From the NCBI GenBank assembly GCA_024398105.1, contig JAKSJP010000002.1, forward strand, positions 62,001 to 126,000: a stretch of DNA of 64,000 nucleotides. The letters are read 5' to 3'. A program made the translations under genes and the position numbers. The notes beneath the pieces were generated by a model. The model did no database searches. It saw only the letters and a program-made list of their open reading frames with translations, and was not told where the DNA came from. This DNA is from Bacteroidales bacterium (lineage in GTDB: Bacteria; Bacteroidota; Bacteroidia; Bacteroidales; UBA932). This document shows positions 54,023-62,262 of the stretch, piece by piece. Numbering within the stretch: position 1 is the first letter of the stretch; every line of letters starts with the position of its first letter.

Positions 54023-55585
54023 ATGGCAGAACTCGAAACCAGAATCCAGAAGGATATCATGGCGGCTATGAAGGCAAAGGACACCGTCCGCCTCAACGCC
54101 GTACGTTCAATCAAGACAGCTGTTCTCGTAGCAAAGACCGCAGAAGGTGCTAAGGAGCTCGAGGACGCTGATATCATCAAGATCATAGGAAAGCTCGCGA
54201 AACAGCGCAAGGAAGCTGCCGAGCAGTATGTCGCAGCCGGTCGTCAGGAACTCGCTGACAACGAGATGGCCGAGGCTGCTGTCCTTGACGAGTATCTTCC
54301 AAAGATGCTGAGCGAGGAAGAGACAGAGGCCAAGCTCAAGGAAATCATCGCACAGGTAGGCGCGAAGGCGCCGTCTGACATGGGTAAGGTGATGGGTGTA
54401 GCAACCAGGCAGCTCGCAGGCCTGGCAGAAGGAAAGACCATCTCGATGCTCGTGAAGAAGATCCTCTCGTCACTTGCCATGATGCTTGTCCTTGTCATGA
54501 CAGGCGTAGGTGCAGTCGCTCAGACAAAGTACTTCAAGACCCCTTCACCGGAGGGATGGGTACGTACCTCATCGACCCAGCGCCAGTCCGAGTACCCTAA
54601 GGTCAACGCAAAAGGCGAATACTGGTTCCGTTTCAAGGCTCCTGAGACAGCGAAGGACGTCAAGGTCAACTTCTGCAGCCAGGACTTCCCTGCCCAGCTC
54701 GACAAGGAAGGCTACTGGAACGTCATCACAAAGTCTCCGAAGGTAGGATTCAACCTATACTATATAGTAATCGACGGTGTACGCTACGCTGACCCAGGCG
54801 CAGAGCTCGTATACTGCAACGGATGGACAGCCTATATGGAAGTCCCTTCAGCAGAGGATTCTTACTACCAGATGAAGAACGTGCCTCATGGAGAGGTCCG
54901 CGAGCACTGGTTCTGGTCTGACGTCGCACACGAGTGGCGCAGAGCATATGTGTACACCCCTGCAGAGTACGAGACAAACCCTGACAAGCGCTATCCTGTC
55001 CTCTATCTCCAGCACGGCGCAGGAGAGATGGAGTTCGAGTGGACACATTCCGGATTCGCAGCCATCATCGCCGACAATATGATCGCAGAAGGCACAGTAG
55101 AGCCTATGATCATCGTCATGAACAACGACTTCGTATACCGTCCAGGTGACAGGAGAGGCCGTCTCGCAATGGCAGACACATGGTCAGAGAACTTCAACGA
55201 CATGTTCATCAAGGAATCCATCCCTGACATCGACAAGAGCTACAGGACCATCGCCGATCCTCAGCACAGGGCCATGGCTGGTCTCTCCCTTGGTGGGATG
55301 CTCACAAATAACGTAGGTCTCGGAAACAGCAGCATGTTCGCATACTACGGAATCTTCAGCGGCGGAGTCGCTTCTGAGCCTGAGAAGATCGACAAGAACA
55401 CCGTGAAGTTCATCTTCGAGACCTGCGGAGAGCTCGAGTATCCTGAGAGGATCGCCGAGAACGTCAAGCTTCTCAACAGCATGGGAATCAAGGCCGCCAC
55501 CTACGTTTCGCCGAACACCGCACACGAGTGGCAGACCTGGCGCCGCAGCCTCCACGAGTTCCTCCCACTTATCTTCAAGGACTAA
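54023..55585 (+). CDS. YqeY (GatB-like) domain fused in frame to a secreted CE1-type esterase
   Basis: One uninterrupted 520-residue frame with two unrelated parts. Residues 1-148 are a complete YqeY/GatB-tail-like domain, cytoplasmic in all known cases. The frame then continues without a stop codon into VKKILSSLAMM, a hydrophobic run and AVAQ, a normal signal peptide. An esterase follows, with an N-terminal beta-sandwich and an alpha/beta-hydrolase domain: nucleophile Ser422 in GLSLGG, His in TAHEW. Such esterases act on feruloyl or acetyl groups of plant xylan. Internal starts ATG 54446 and GTG 54452, preceded by the purine-rich AGAAGGAAAG, could give a separate secreted esterase of about 377-380 residues. 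Confidence 0.8.
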   Translation: MAELETRIQKDIMAAMKAKDTVRLNAVRSIKTAVLVAKTAEGAKELEDADIIKIIGKLAKQRKEAAEQYVAAGRQELADNEMAEAAVLDEYLPKMLSEEETEAKLKEIIAQVGAKAPSDMGKVMGVATRQLAGLAEGKTISMLVKKILSSLAMMLVLVMTGVGAVAQTKYFKTPSPEGWVRTSSTQRQSEYPKVNAKGEYWFRFKAPETAKDVKVNFCSQDFPAQLDKEGYWNVITKSPKVGFNLYYIVIDGVRYADPGAELVYCNGWTAYMEVPSAEDSYYQMKNVPHGEVREHWFWSDVAHEWRRAYVYTPAEYETNPDKRYPVLYLQHGAGEMEFEWTHSGFAAIIADNMIAEGTVEPMIIVMNNDFVYRPGDRRGRLAMADTWSENFNDMFIKESIPDIDKSYRTIADPQHRAMAGLSLGGMLTNNVGLGNSSMFAYYGIFSGGVASEPEKIDKNTVKFIFETCGELEYPERIAENVKLLNSMGIKAATYVSPNTAHEWQTWRRSLHEFLPLIFKD

Positions 55586-55595
55586 TTCCTCGAGA

Positions 55596-56618
55596 ATGGC
55601 AACCAAGGCCGTCATCGCAATAGACTCATTCAAGGGGCATCTGACTGCACAGGAGGCAGCAGATGCCGCTTCTGTAATGATACGTACCCGCTTCCCCGGA
55701 ATCGAGACCGACATAATCCCCTCTTCAGACGGAGGCGAGGGCTTCAGCGGGATAGTGACAGAGGCCCTTGGAGGCAGGATGGTCGAGACCATGGTACATG
55801 ACCCCCTGGGTCGTACCATAAAGGCAAGGTACGGACTGTGCGGGGGTACGGCTGTGATCGAATGCGCGGCCGCCAGCGGCCTGACTCTGCTGGCTCCTGA
55901 CGAGCTCGACCCGATGTCTGCCAGCAGCCAGGGCACAGGCGAACTGATCGTCGACGCGGTCAGGCGTGGATCGAGGGAGATCTATGTCGGACTCGGAGGA
56001 AGTGCCACGGTCGACGGAGGACTCGGGATCCTCAGGGCGCTCGCACAGGCGGAAGACGCCAAGAGCGAAGGTACCATGGACCCGGAGGAAATGGAGATCG
56101 GAACGATCATCGAAAAGGCTGTCAAGTTCTCTTCCGGATGCCGGTTCACGGCCATCTGCGACGTTGAGGCAACCTTCTGCGGGCCAAGCGGTGCCGCGGC
56201 AGTATACGGACCTCAGAAAGGTGCTGCGCCGGAGCAGGTGCCTGTACTGGACGACAGACTCCGGACCCTGGCCGAAGAATATGTCAAAGTACTCGGAAGA
56301 GATGTCCTGACGCAGAAAGGGACGGGAGCGGCAGGAGGAATGTCCGGCGCAATCTGGGCTGTCCTTGGCGGAGAACTGAAGCCTGGAGCAGACGCAGTGC
56401 TTGACATACTTCAGTTCGAGAAACATCTGGAAGGGGCAGGGATTGTCATCACCGGTGAAGGAAAGCTTGACGCGCAGACCTTCCAGGGAAAGCTCCCTTT
56501 CACAGTTGCGCGTCGATCAAAGTCATACAATCCCGACATACGGGTGATTGCATACGTAGGTATTTCTGATTACCCTGAGGCCATCCCGCCCTTCGACGAG
56601 CTGATCTGCAGAGGATAG
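55596..56618 (+). CDS. Glycerate 2-kinase (GarK/GlxK family), short C-terminus
   Basis: Class I glycerate kinase, phosphorylating D-glycerate. The family start AIDSFKGHLTAQEAADA, the SDGGEGF motif, the VGLGGSATVDGG motif and TGEGKLDAQTFQGK are all present. It ends at 340 residues with PFDELICRG, while family members are usually 370-380; the last helix and strand are missing. The stop codon lies in one arm of the palindrome shared with the converging gene, so the end may have been lost. Whether the enzyme is active is open. Confidence 0.85.
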   Translation: MATKAVIAIDSFKGHLTAQEAADAASVMIRTRFPGIETDIIPSSDGGEGFSGIVTEALGGRMVETMVHDPLGRTIKARYGLCGGTAVIECAAASGLTLLAPDELDPMSASSQGTGELIVDAVRRGSREIYVGLGGSATVDGGLGILRALAQAEDAKSEGTMDPEEMEIGTIIEKAVKFSSGCRFTAICDVEATFCGPSGAAAVYGPQKGAAPEQVPVLDDRLRTLAEEYVKVLGRDVLTQKGTGAAGGMSGAIWAVLGGELKPGADAVLDILQFEKHLEGAGIVITGEGKLDAQTFQGKLPFTVARRSKSYNPDIRVIAYVGISDYPEAIPPFDELICRG

Positions 56619-56626
56619 GTCCTATC
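56614..56626. terminator. Palindrome containing the stop codons of two convergent genes
   Basis: GATAGG-T-CCTATC. The left arm holds the glycerate-kinase stop and the right arm the stop of the minus-strand membrane-protein gene. The loop would be very short, so a DNA-level or weak bidirectional terminator role is uncertain. Confidence 0.3.
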
Positions 56627-57251
56627 TGGCTTCTTCCTTGTCGTTAAGGAATGGGAAAGCCTCGCCCTTCACAAGCCATGAGAAGCCGAAAAGGTGGAGA
56701 AGCAGGATCTCGAGGATCATCACAGTATAGCCAGGGGCTCCGACGAGACGGGCTGCGACGAAGCAGATCTCCAGCACGATCATTCCTATGCCGCAGATGC
56801 GGTAGATCGTATTGCGGAGCTTCTTTCTGTCCGTCATGACAGCACCGGACTTGGTGAAGAGGAAGATGCTGTTGAGCGCGATGAGAAGGAAGAACATCGC
56901 AGCGCAGAGAGTATGGATGATGTGGGAGATTTCCATAGGAATCTGGAAGAATCCCACAGGCGTACCCGATGCCAGCCAGCTCACCTTGCATGGGAACAGC
57001 ACGATACCCAGGCCGAAGAGGCCGCTGAGGGAGGTGACGAGATTGTCCATGTCGTTATAGCCGATGTATGCGATAAGCACGATGCAGGCAGGGACAAGCA
57101 CTCCGACCAGAGCCGGGCTCTGGTAGTAGGTACATGATATGCTCCACCACCATTCGCTGCTTGGGCGCTCCGCGATTCCGGCGGAGAAGAGAGCGATCCA
57201 TGGGAGAATTACGCCAAGAAGTCCACAGACATTCCTGATCTTCAGATACAT
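56622..57251 (-). CDS. Six-helix membrane protein of unknown function (DUF998-like)
   Basis: A hydrophobic protein of 209 residues with about six transmembrane helices, similar in topology to DUF998 membrane proteins. A conserved-looking short motif SCTYYQSP follows helix 1. The start at 57251 (MYLKIRN) places 5-10 residues before the first helix; an in-frame start at 57281 adds MPTVTSKETR. It is the last gene of the long minus-strand series. No function can be given. Confidence 0.65.
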   Translation of the reverse strand: MYLKIRNVCGLLGVILPWIALFSAGIAERPSSEWWWSISCTYYQSPALVGVLVPACIVLIAYIGYNDMDNLVTSLSGLFGLGIVLFPCKVSWLASGTPVGFFQIPMEISHIIHTLCAAMFFLLIALNSIFLFTKSGAVMTDRKKLRNTIYRICGIGMIVLEICFVAARLVGAPGYTVMILEILLLHLFGFSWLVKGEAFPFLNDKEEAR

Positions 57252-57298
57252 TCGGGTTTCTTTCGATGTGACGGTAGGCATAGTACTTATATTTTGGT

Positions 57299-58483
57299 TT
57301 ATCTGTTTGCTGCTCTGTATATCTCAAGCACGTCAGCGCTTGTAAGCTCCTTGAAGACACCTACTGTATGGGTATCTCCGTCGGTGCACATCTGGGCCAT
57401 TTTCTGCATCTCTTCTTCCGTTGCTGGACGGCCGATGAGTTCAGGAATTGAGACAGGCATTCCGATTGCATGGAAGAAGCGCTCAGTGGCCTCGATTCCT
57501 GCAAGCGCTGTAGCCTCCGGATCCCTGAAATCGACAGGGACGTCCATTACGTTGACAGCGTAGCGTGCGAAACGTGTAGGGCGGAGCTTATATACGTAAC
57601 GTGCCCAGCTGCCCCATACTGCAGCGAGACCTGCACCATGTGAAACGTCGAACATACCGCTGAGCTCATGCTCGATCATATGTGTGGCCCAGTCTCCTGA
57701 GGTTCCGCAACCAGTGAGGTCATTGTGAGCAAGAGAGCCGGTCCACATAAGCTGTGTACGAGCCTCATAGTCTTCAGGATTGCTGAGTGCAACGAAAGCC
57801 TGCTGCTTCGCTGTACGGAGCACCGCCTCGGAGATCGCAGAAGTGATCTCCATGTCATCCTCATGGGAGAAGTAGCGCTCCATGGTATGCATCATCATAT
57901 CGGTGACACCGCATGCTGTCTGGTATGCAGGGAGAGTGAATGTCCTCTCTGGGTTCATGATCGCAAACTTGCAGCGGAACTCGTCGATGCAGTAGTCCTT
58001 CTTGATGTTACCTTCGTCATTCGTGATGACGCTGCCGTTGCTCATCTCGCTGCCTGCTGCAGGGATGGTGAGAACGCATGAAGTAGGAAGGCACTCTGTG
58101 TTGAAAGCCTTGCGTGTATAGAAATCCCATACGTCGCCTTCGTAAGGGACTCCGATGGAGATGGCCTTCATAGAATCGATCACTGAACCTCCACCGACCG
58201 CGAGAAGGAAGTCAACACCTTCCTTACGGCAGAGCTCGATACCCTTGCGCACGAGAGAAACGCGCGGATTAGGCACGACGCCTCCGAGCTTGACGTATGC
58301 GATACCCTCAGCCTCAAGCTGGGCACATACCTTGTCAAGGAGACCTGAGCGGACAGCCGACTGGCCGCCATAATGGACGAGGACCTTGGTACCGCCGTAC
58401 TTGCGCACGAGCTTACCGATCTTTTCCTCTGAATTCTTTCCGAATACCACCTCTGTCGGTGCGTAATAAGTAAAATCTGTCAT
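57299..58483 (-). CDS. Iron-containing alcohol dehydrogenase (BDH/YqhD type)
   Basis: A 394-residue group III alcohol dehydrogenase, NAD(P)H-dependent, reducing aldehydes such as butanal. The cofactor motif GGGSVID is at 97-103. The metal ligands Asp195, His199, His268 and His282 are spaced as in butanol dehydrogenase. The substrate is not predictable. It follows the small DUF gene by 8 bases. Confidence 0.92.
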   Translation of the reverse strand: MTDFTYYAPTEVVFGKNSEEKIGKLVRKYGGTKVLVHYGGQSAVRSGLLDKVCAQLEAEGIAYVKLGGVVPNPRVSLVRKGIELCRKEGVDFLLAVGGGSVIDSMKAISIGVPYEGDVWDFYTRKAFNTECLPTSCVLTIPAAGSEMSNGSVITNDEGNIKKDYCIDEFRCKFAIMNPERTFTLPAYQTACGVTDMMMHTMERYFSHEDDMEITSAISEAVLRTAKQQAFVALSNPEDYEARTQLMWTGSLAHNDLTGCGTSGDWATHMIEHELSGMFDVSHGAGLAAVWGSWARYVYKLRPTRFARYAVNVMDVPVDFRDPEATALAGIEATERFFHAIGMPVSIPELIGRPATEEEMQKMAQMCTDGDTHTVGVFKELTSADVLEIYRAANR

Positions 58484-58491
58484 GCGAGAAA

Positions 58492-58713
58492 TTATAATTT
58501 GTTTCTGATATCTCTGATGATTCCGAGGAGCAGTCCTCGCACATCAAACATAGGGGTGATATTTCCGATTGCGTTGCTTACAAGGTTGGCCGGGGTGTAG
58601 AACTCCTTGGCATCGTCGAACCTTCTTGCCATGGAATTCTTCTTGATGGCAAGGTCTCTGCGGACACGGCTCTGAGCCGCCTCCAGCTCCTTCATTGACT
58701 TAATCCTGTTCAT
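58492..58713 (-). CDS. Small conserved protein, 73 residues
   Basis: A basic soluble protein without recognised domain. The N-terminal half is a charged helix (MKELEAAQSRVRRDLAIKK), the C-terminal half hydrophobic with NLVSNAIGNITPMFDVRGLLLG. It overlaps the end of the YqjE-like gene by 14 bases. The triad with YtxH-like and YqjE-like genes suggests a role in envelope stress, as for the YqjD/YqjE/YqjK group of other bacteria; this is by analogy. Confidence 0.65.
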   Translation of the reverse strand: MNRIKSMKELEAAQSRVRRDLAIKKNSMARRFDDAKEFYTPANLVSNAIGNITPMFDVRGLLLGIIRDIRNKL

Positions 58714-59056
58714 CTTCCGGGAAAAATATATTGACGAACATCTCTATGAAACTGTCCGTGAAGAGTTTCTTTCTCTGTGCGAACAGTATAATGAAAGCCA
58801 CCAGGAAGATACCTGATGCGATCAGGGCGCCTATGGCGTAGTTGCCGGTCAGATGTCCTATGACAAGGACGAACGCGACCGTAAGGGTGATGATCAGCAA
58901 CCCAAGTACAAAAAGAAGCACAAGCGTCGAAAGGACTCTTGCGATGGACACAGAAAGTCCCTTGGTAGCCTTAAGCTTTATATCGTCAGTCTTGAGATCC
59001 ACGTAGTCGCGGATATCACCGACAAGGTCTTCGATAGGTTTCTTGAAATCCACCAT
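58700..59056 (-). CDS. YqjE/phage-holin-III-like membrane protein
   Basis: A 118-residue protein with an amphipathic N-terminal helix (DLVGDIRDYVDLKTDDIKLK) and two strong transmembrane helices at about 42-65 and 70-92, matching the YqjE (DUF1469) pattern. Such proteins are ribosome- or membrane-associated stress proteins in other phyla. The start codon is 2 bases after the YtxH-like stop. Confidence 0.75.
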   Translation of the reverse strand: MVDFKKPIEDLVGDIRDYVDLKTDDIKLKATKGLSVSIARVLSTLVLLFVLGLLIITLTVAFVLVIGHLTGNYAIGALIASGIFLVAFIILFAQRKKLFTDSFIEMFVNIFFPEDEQD

Positions 59057-59058
59057 TA

Positions 59059-59220
59059 CTACTCCTTTGTTTCATTTTCCGCCTCGACGCGCCCTTCTGA
59101 CAGAGCGGCCTCAGCCTTGTCAAGGATAGCGGCAAGCTTTTCCTTGTCGGACTTGAGATATGCAACGACGGCAGCACCTACCGCCGCTCCTGCGAGGAAA
59201 TCAAGGAATCTCTTTGCCAT
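59059..59220 (-). CDS. YtxH-like small membrane protein, 53 residues
   Basis: A short gene read as MAKRFLDFLAGAAVGAAVVA, then YLKSDKEKLAAILDK and an acidic tail ending ETKE and TAG. A glycine-zipper-like helix (FLAGAAVGAAVVAYL) near the N-terminus followed by a charged helix is the YtxH pattern of stress-related membrane proteins. It lies 3 bases after the YiiX-like gene and 2 bases before the YqjE-like gene on the same strand, which supports it as real. Confidence 0.75.
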   Translation of the reverse strand: MAKRFLDFLAGAAVGAAVVAYLKSDKEKLAAILDKAEAALSEGRVEAENETKE

Positions 59221-59223
59221 GGC

Positions 59224-59913
59224 TTACAGAACGGTTATATCTATACCCTCGACTGTCTCGAGGCAATCCTCCTTGGACATGGCCTGAGGATTGGTTCCCG
59301 GCTTGTCCTGAGGGATCTCGGATTCGATCATTGCAAAAAGCTGCTGCCAGTAGAGAGGGAATTCTCCGTTCTCGTCCTTGAAATTCATAGGAGCATTATG
59401 GAAAATCCTCTTGCCGGAAGCATCGAGATATGAGGTCTCGACCAGTTCTGAGCAATAGTATGCGTCGTCTCCTGCGTTGAAGTACACGTCGTAAGGAGCG
59501 CCGCAGAAAGACTTGGCGGTCTCGACCCACTGCTGAGCGAGCGAGTTGTCCTTGACTCTCTTGATGATGAACTCAGGATAATCCCCTGTCTTCAGAGTAA
59601 AGTCGCTGAGGAATACCGAGAGCGGATGACGGTCCACGCCATGCTTGATGGTCGCGTCGATGATCCAGGTCGTGTCATTCGCCACCTCGACGATCGCCAC
59701 GTGGATCATATTCAGTTCCTCACCTCCGGTCGCAGCCACGATCGCATTGTCCATCGTTGTATCATCCTTGTTGTCAAGGCTGTAGTCCATAGGAAGGCCG
59801 ACGAACACAAGGTCGCCGGTACGGAGTTCCGGAACTTCCGGAGCATTGAGGCAAGAGACAGCCGCTGCAGCTGCCATGAGAATTGCCGCGATATGTAGGA
59901 ATCTTCTTACCAT
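59224..59913 (-). CDS. YiiX/YebB-like permuted papain-fold lipoprotein
   Basis: A 229-residue lipoprotein (lipobox AAVSC, Cys21) of the NlpC/P60-like YiiX family. The circularly permuted catalytic site is visible: His71 in MIHVAIV and Cys154 in YYCSELV. Such enzymes act as amidases or peptidases on cell-wall or lipid substrates. The exact substrate is unknown. It is encoded between a secreted protein and the YtxH/YqjE stress genes. Confidence 0.82.
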   Translation of the reverse strand: MVRRFLHIAAILMAAAAAVSCLNAPEVPELRTGDLVFVGLPMDYSLDNKDDTTMDNAIVAATGGEELNMIHVAIVEVANDTTWIIDATIKHGVDRHPLSVFLSDFTLKTGDYPEFIIKRVKDNSLAQQWVETAKSFCGAPYDVYFNAGDDAYYCSELVETSYLDASGKRIFHNAPMNFKDENGEFPLYWQQLFAMIESEIPQDKPGTNPQAMSKEDCLETVEGIDITVL

Positions 59914-59926
59914 GGTCGGTTATATC

Positions 59927-60910
59927 TTAGAGAATTGCCATAGTCTGGAGTGAATTCCAGAGCTTTGTGATGACTTTTGCGAACTCGTCAGACGGGAAGC
60001 TGACAGTCACTTCCTGCGAAGTGGTCTGGACGGAGATCCTGGCCACTCCGTCCATCATCATCTTGATCTGCTCATTTGTAGGATAGCAGATGACACGTCC
60101 GGCTACGAGGTCCTTCTCCTGGCGGAGATTGATCGTCTCCCCTGACTTGGTGATGACCTTCACTGCCGAAGTGAAAGGAACTGTATAGCCGTCGATATAG
60201 ATGTTGAGGTCTATGCTCTCGATATTGCTTGGAGCATAGTAGAGATAGACAAGCGCCACAGAGACCTTGTCACCCGCAGGCAAGGTATTGGTCTCGACAA
60301 GCCGGCTTCCGGACTGGTCCTGGAGCGACTTGAGATTGCTTCCGAGCTCCTCCTTGGGTGCAGGTGCCGACTTGATCGTATCATAAAGCTTCGAGATAGC
60401 AGCGCCAAGCTCATTGTTCTTATACGCAACCTTGATGACACCGTCTGCCGACCATCTCTTGGTCACGTCTATGCTTGCGATGCCTGATGTCAGCTTCTTC
60501 ATGTCCGCCTCCTCGAGGTAGTACTCGCCATAGTTCAGGAACACGGTGTTGCCTGAGGAGTTCTTCACGCCCTTTGGAGCCACGAGGTTCGGAGAATCCG
60601 AATTGTTCTTGAGTACGAGGTTACGGCCGTCGTTGAGCACTATGGTCATGGGAGCATTCTTAGGCATCTTCCAGGCAACAGCATCCTCGAACTCCATCCT
60701 CAGCATATAGACAGGCTGGCCGTCCGTGAAAAGGACCTTGGTGAGCTTGACATGGACAGGAGTATCCTTCGGGCCGGATGTGACACGTATCCTCTCGGTT
60801 CCTGAATAGACGAGGTTGTTCTTCTTGTAGTTATGTTTCAGAAGGTTCTGAGCCGAGGCATTGCCTATGAGCATCAGCAGCATTGCTGCGACAGTTAGAA
60901 TCTTTTTCAT
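59927..60910 (-). CDS. Secreted protein of unknown function
   Basis: A 327-residue exported protein with a signal peptide ending NASAQ at residue 21. No enzyme motif is recognised. The sequence contains two similar beta-rich halves, each with a segment on a property of a measured ligand (FTDGQPVYMLRMEFE and IDLNIYIDGYTVPF), followed by sections ending in GIASIDVT and GVARISVQT. This suggests an internal duplication. Its start codon overlaps the stop of the preceding gene by four bases (ATGA). Confidence 0.6.
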   Translation of the reverse strand: MKKILTVAAMLLMLIGNASAQNLLKHNYKKNNLVYSGTERIRVTSGPKDTPVHVKLTKVLFTDGQPVYMLRMEFEDAVAWKMPKNAPMTIVLNDGRNLVLKNNSDSPNLVAPKGVKNSSGNTVFLNYGEYYLEEADMKKLTSGIASIDVTKRWSADGVIKVAYKNNELGAAISKLYDTIKSAPAPKEELGSNLKSLQDQSGSRLVETNTLPAGDKVSVALVYLYYAPSNIESIDLNIYIDGYTVPFTSAVKVITKSGETINLRQEKDLVAGRVICYPTNEQIKMMMDGVARISVQTTSQEVTVSFPSDEFAKVITKLWNSLQTMAIL

Positions 60911-61356
60911 TTCACTTTCTTTGTTAGATCTTCAGCCTCTGCTTTTCCAAAAGCCTTGCCACTATATACGACGACCGCCCCAGCCGCTGCAAGAGAGAGG
61001 AGCGCACCGACTATGTTGACAACCGGAGGCTGAGGCACGAGGACCTTGCTCCCAAGCCAGAAAGCAAGGAGAAGGCACAGGATCATCACGGCATCACCTA
61101 TGCGGCTTGGCTTGGAGCCTGCCTTGTAGCTGAGCCTGTATCCTCCTTCTTCAGCCTCGACATACACTGACAGATACTTTGTACGCAGGGTGTCAGAGTA
61201 GTCAAGCCAGATCTCTGTCTCGCCCGCCTGGGCTATATTCTTCGCTGTCTGGGCGCCTGTGTCCCAGAGATTGTGGACAAAAGTCTCGATATCCTTGTCA
61301 GACGCGACAGAATGGGTCGCGACACTCTTGAGGTTGATTGATGAGTCAAATTCCAT
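60907..61356 (-). CDS. Two-helix membrane protein of unknown function
   Basis: A 149-residue protein: a soluble N-terminal domain (1-80) then two transmembrane helices at about 87-104 and 113-132, with a short basic end. No family recognised. It follows atpG by 12 bases and overlaps the next gene, so it is probably expressed with the ATP synthase genes. Confidence 0.6.
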   Translation of the reverse strand: MEFDSSINLKSVATHSVASDKDIETFVHNLWDTGAQTAKNIAQAGETEIWLDYSDTLRTKYLSVYVEAEEGGYRLSYKAGSKPSRIGDAVMILCLLLAFWLGSKVLVPQPPVVNIVGALLSLAAAGAVVVYSGKAFGKAEAEDLTKKVK

Positions 61357-61368
61357 ATTATGGCAATG

Positions 61369-62229
61369 TTATACGGATGAGCCGCTGACAATGTCAAGTA
61401 TTTCGTTTGTGATCTTCTGCTGTCTGCCCTTGTTATACTCCAGTGTAAGATCCTGGAGGAGCTGGTTGCCGTTGTCCGTAGCGGTCTGCATTGCCACGGT
61501 CCTGGCCGCATGCTCGGCCGCGATGGTATCCAGGAGGACAGTGTATATCTTGAGGCGTATGACCTTAGGAAGGAGTTCCTCGAGAAGTTCCTGCTTTCCC
61601 GGTTCGACCAGGAATTTCTCCTCATCCACCTGAGCGACGCCTTCCTGCGATTCAAGCGAGAGAGGAAGATAGGTCTCGCGGATGACTGTCTGCGAGGCCG
61701 TAGACTTGAAATGGTTGTATACGAACTCCACCCTGTCGAACTTTCCGGTGAGGAATCCCTGGAGGAGATCCTCTCCCAGCTGCGAGGCTGCAGCATATGA
61801 AGGTCTGGATGAAAGCTCGTAATAGTCTGCCGGTGAAGGATATCCGGCCTTGCGCATGGCATCGGCCATCCTTCGTCCCACCGAGAAGACGGTGATCTCG
61901 GTACCGGCCTCCCTGTATTGGGCGACTGTCTTGTTCGCCTCCCTTATCGCATTCGAGTTGAATGCGCCGCAGAGCGACGAGTTTGAGGCGAAGCAGACAA
62001 GAGCGACCTTCTTCACCTCGCGGACATCAGTGTAGGCTCCGGCAGCGGACACGGTTCCGAGGAGGCTGCCCAAGATTTCCCTCAGGCGGCTCTCGTAAGG
62101 TACCATGTTCCCGATGGCATTCTGCGCCTTGTGAAGCTTAGCAGATGCGACCATCTTCATCGCAGAAGTGATCTTAAGGGTGCTCTTGACCGAATCGATC
62201 CTTCCCTTTATTTCCTTCAATGATGCCAT
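61369..62229 (-). CDS. atpG: ATP synthase subunit gamma
   Basis: The rotating central-stalk subunit of F1. The N-terminal helix with IKGRIDSVKSTLKITSAMKMVA and the C-terminal TLEYNKGRQQKITNEILDIVSG segment (split at its midpoint here) form the coiled coil that turns inside the alpha/beta ring. A length of 286 residues is normal. It lies 33 bases after atpA. Confidence 0.96.
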   Translation of the reverse strand: MASLKEIKGRIDSVKSTLKITSAMKMVASAKLHKAQNAIGNMVPYESRLREILGSLLGTVSAAGAYTDVREVKKVALVCFASNSSLCGAFNSNAIREANKTVAQYREAGTEITVFSVGRRMADAMRKAGYPSPADYYELSSRPSYAAASQLGEDLLQGFLTGKFDRVEFVYNHFKSTASQTVIRETYLPLSLESQEGVAQVDEEKFLVEPGKQELLEELLPKVIRLKIYTVLLDTIAAEHAARTVAMQTATDNGNQLLQDLTLEYNKGRQQKITNEILDIVSGSSV

Positions 62230-62262
62230 ATTCCGTTACTGTCTTATTCTGACTTTTTCCTT

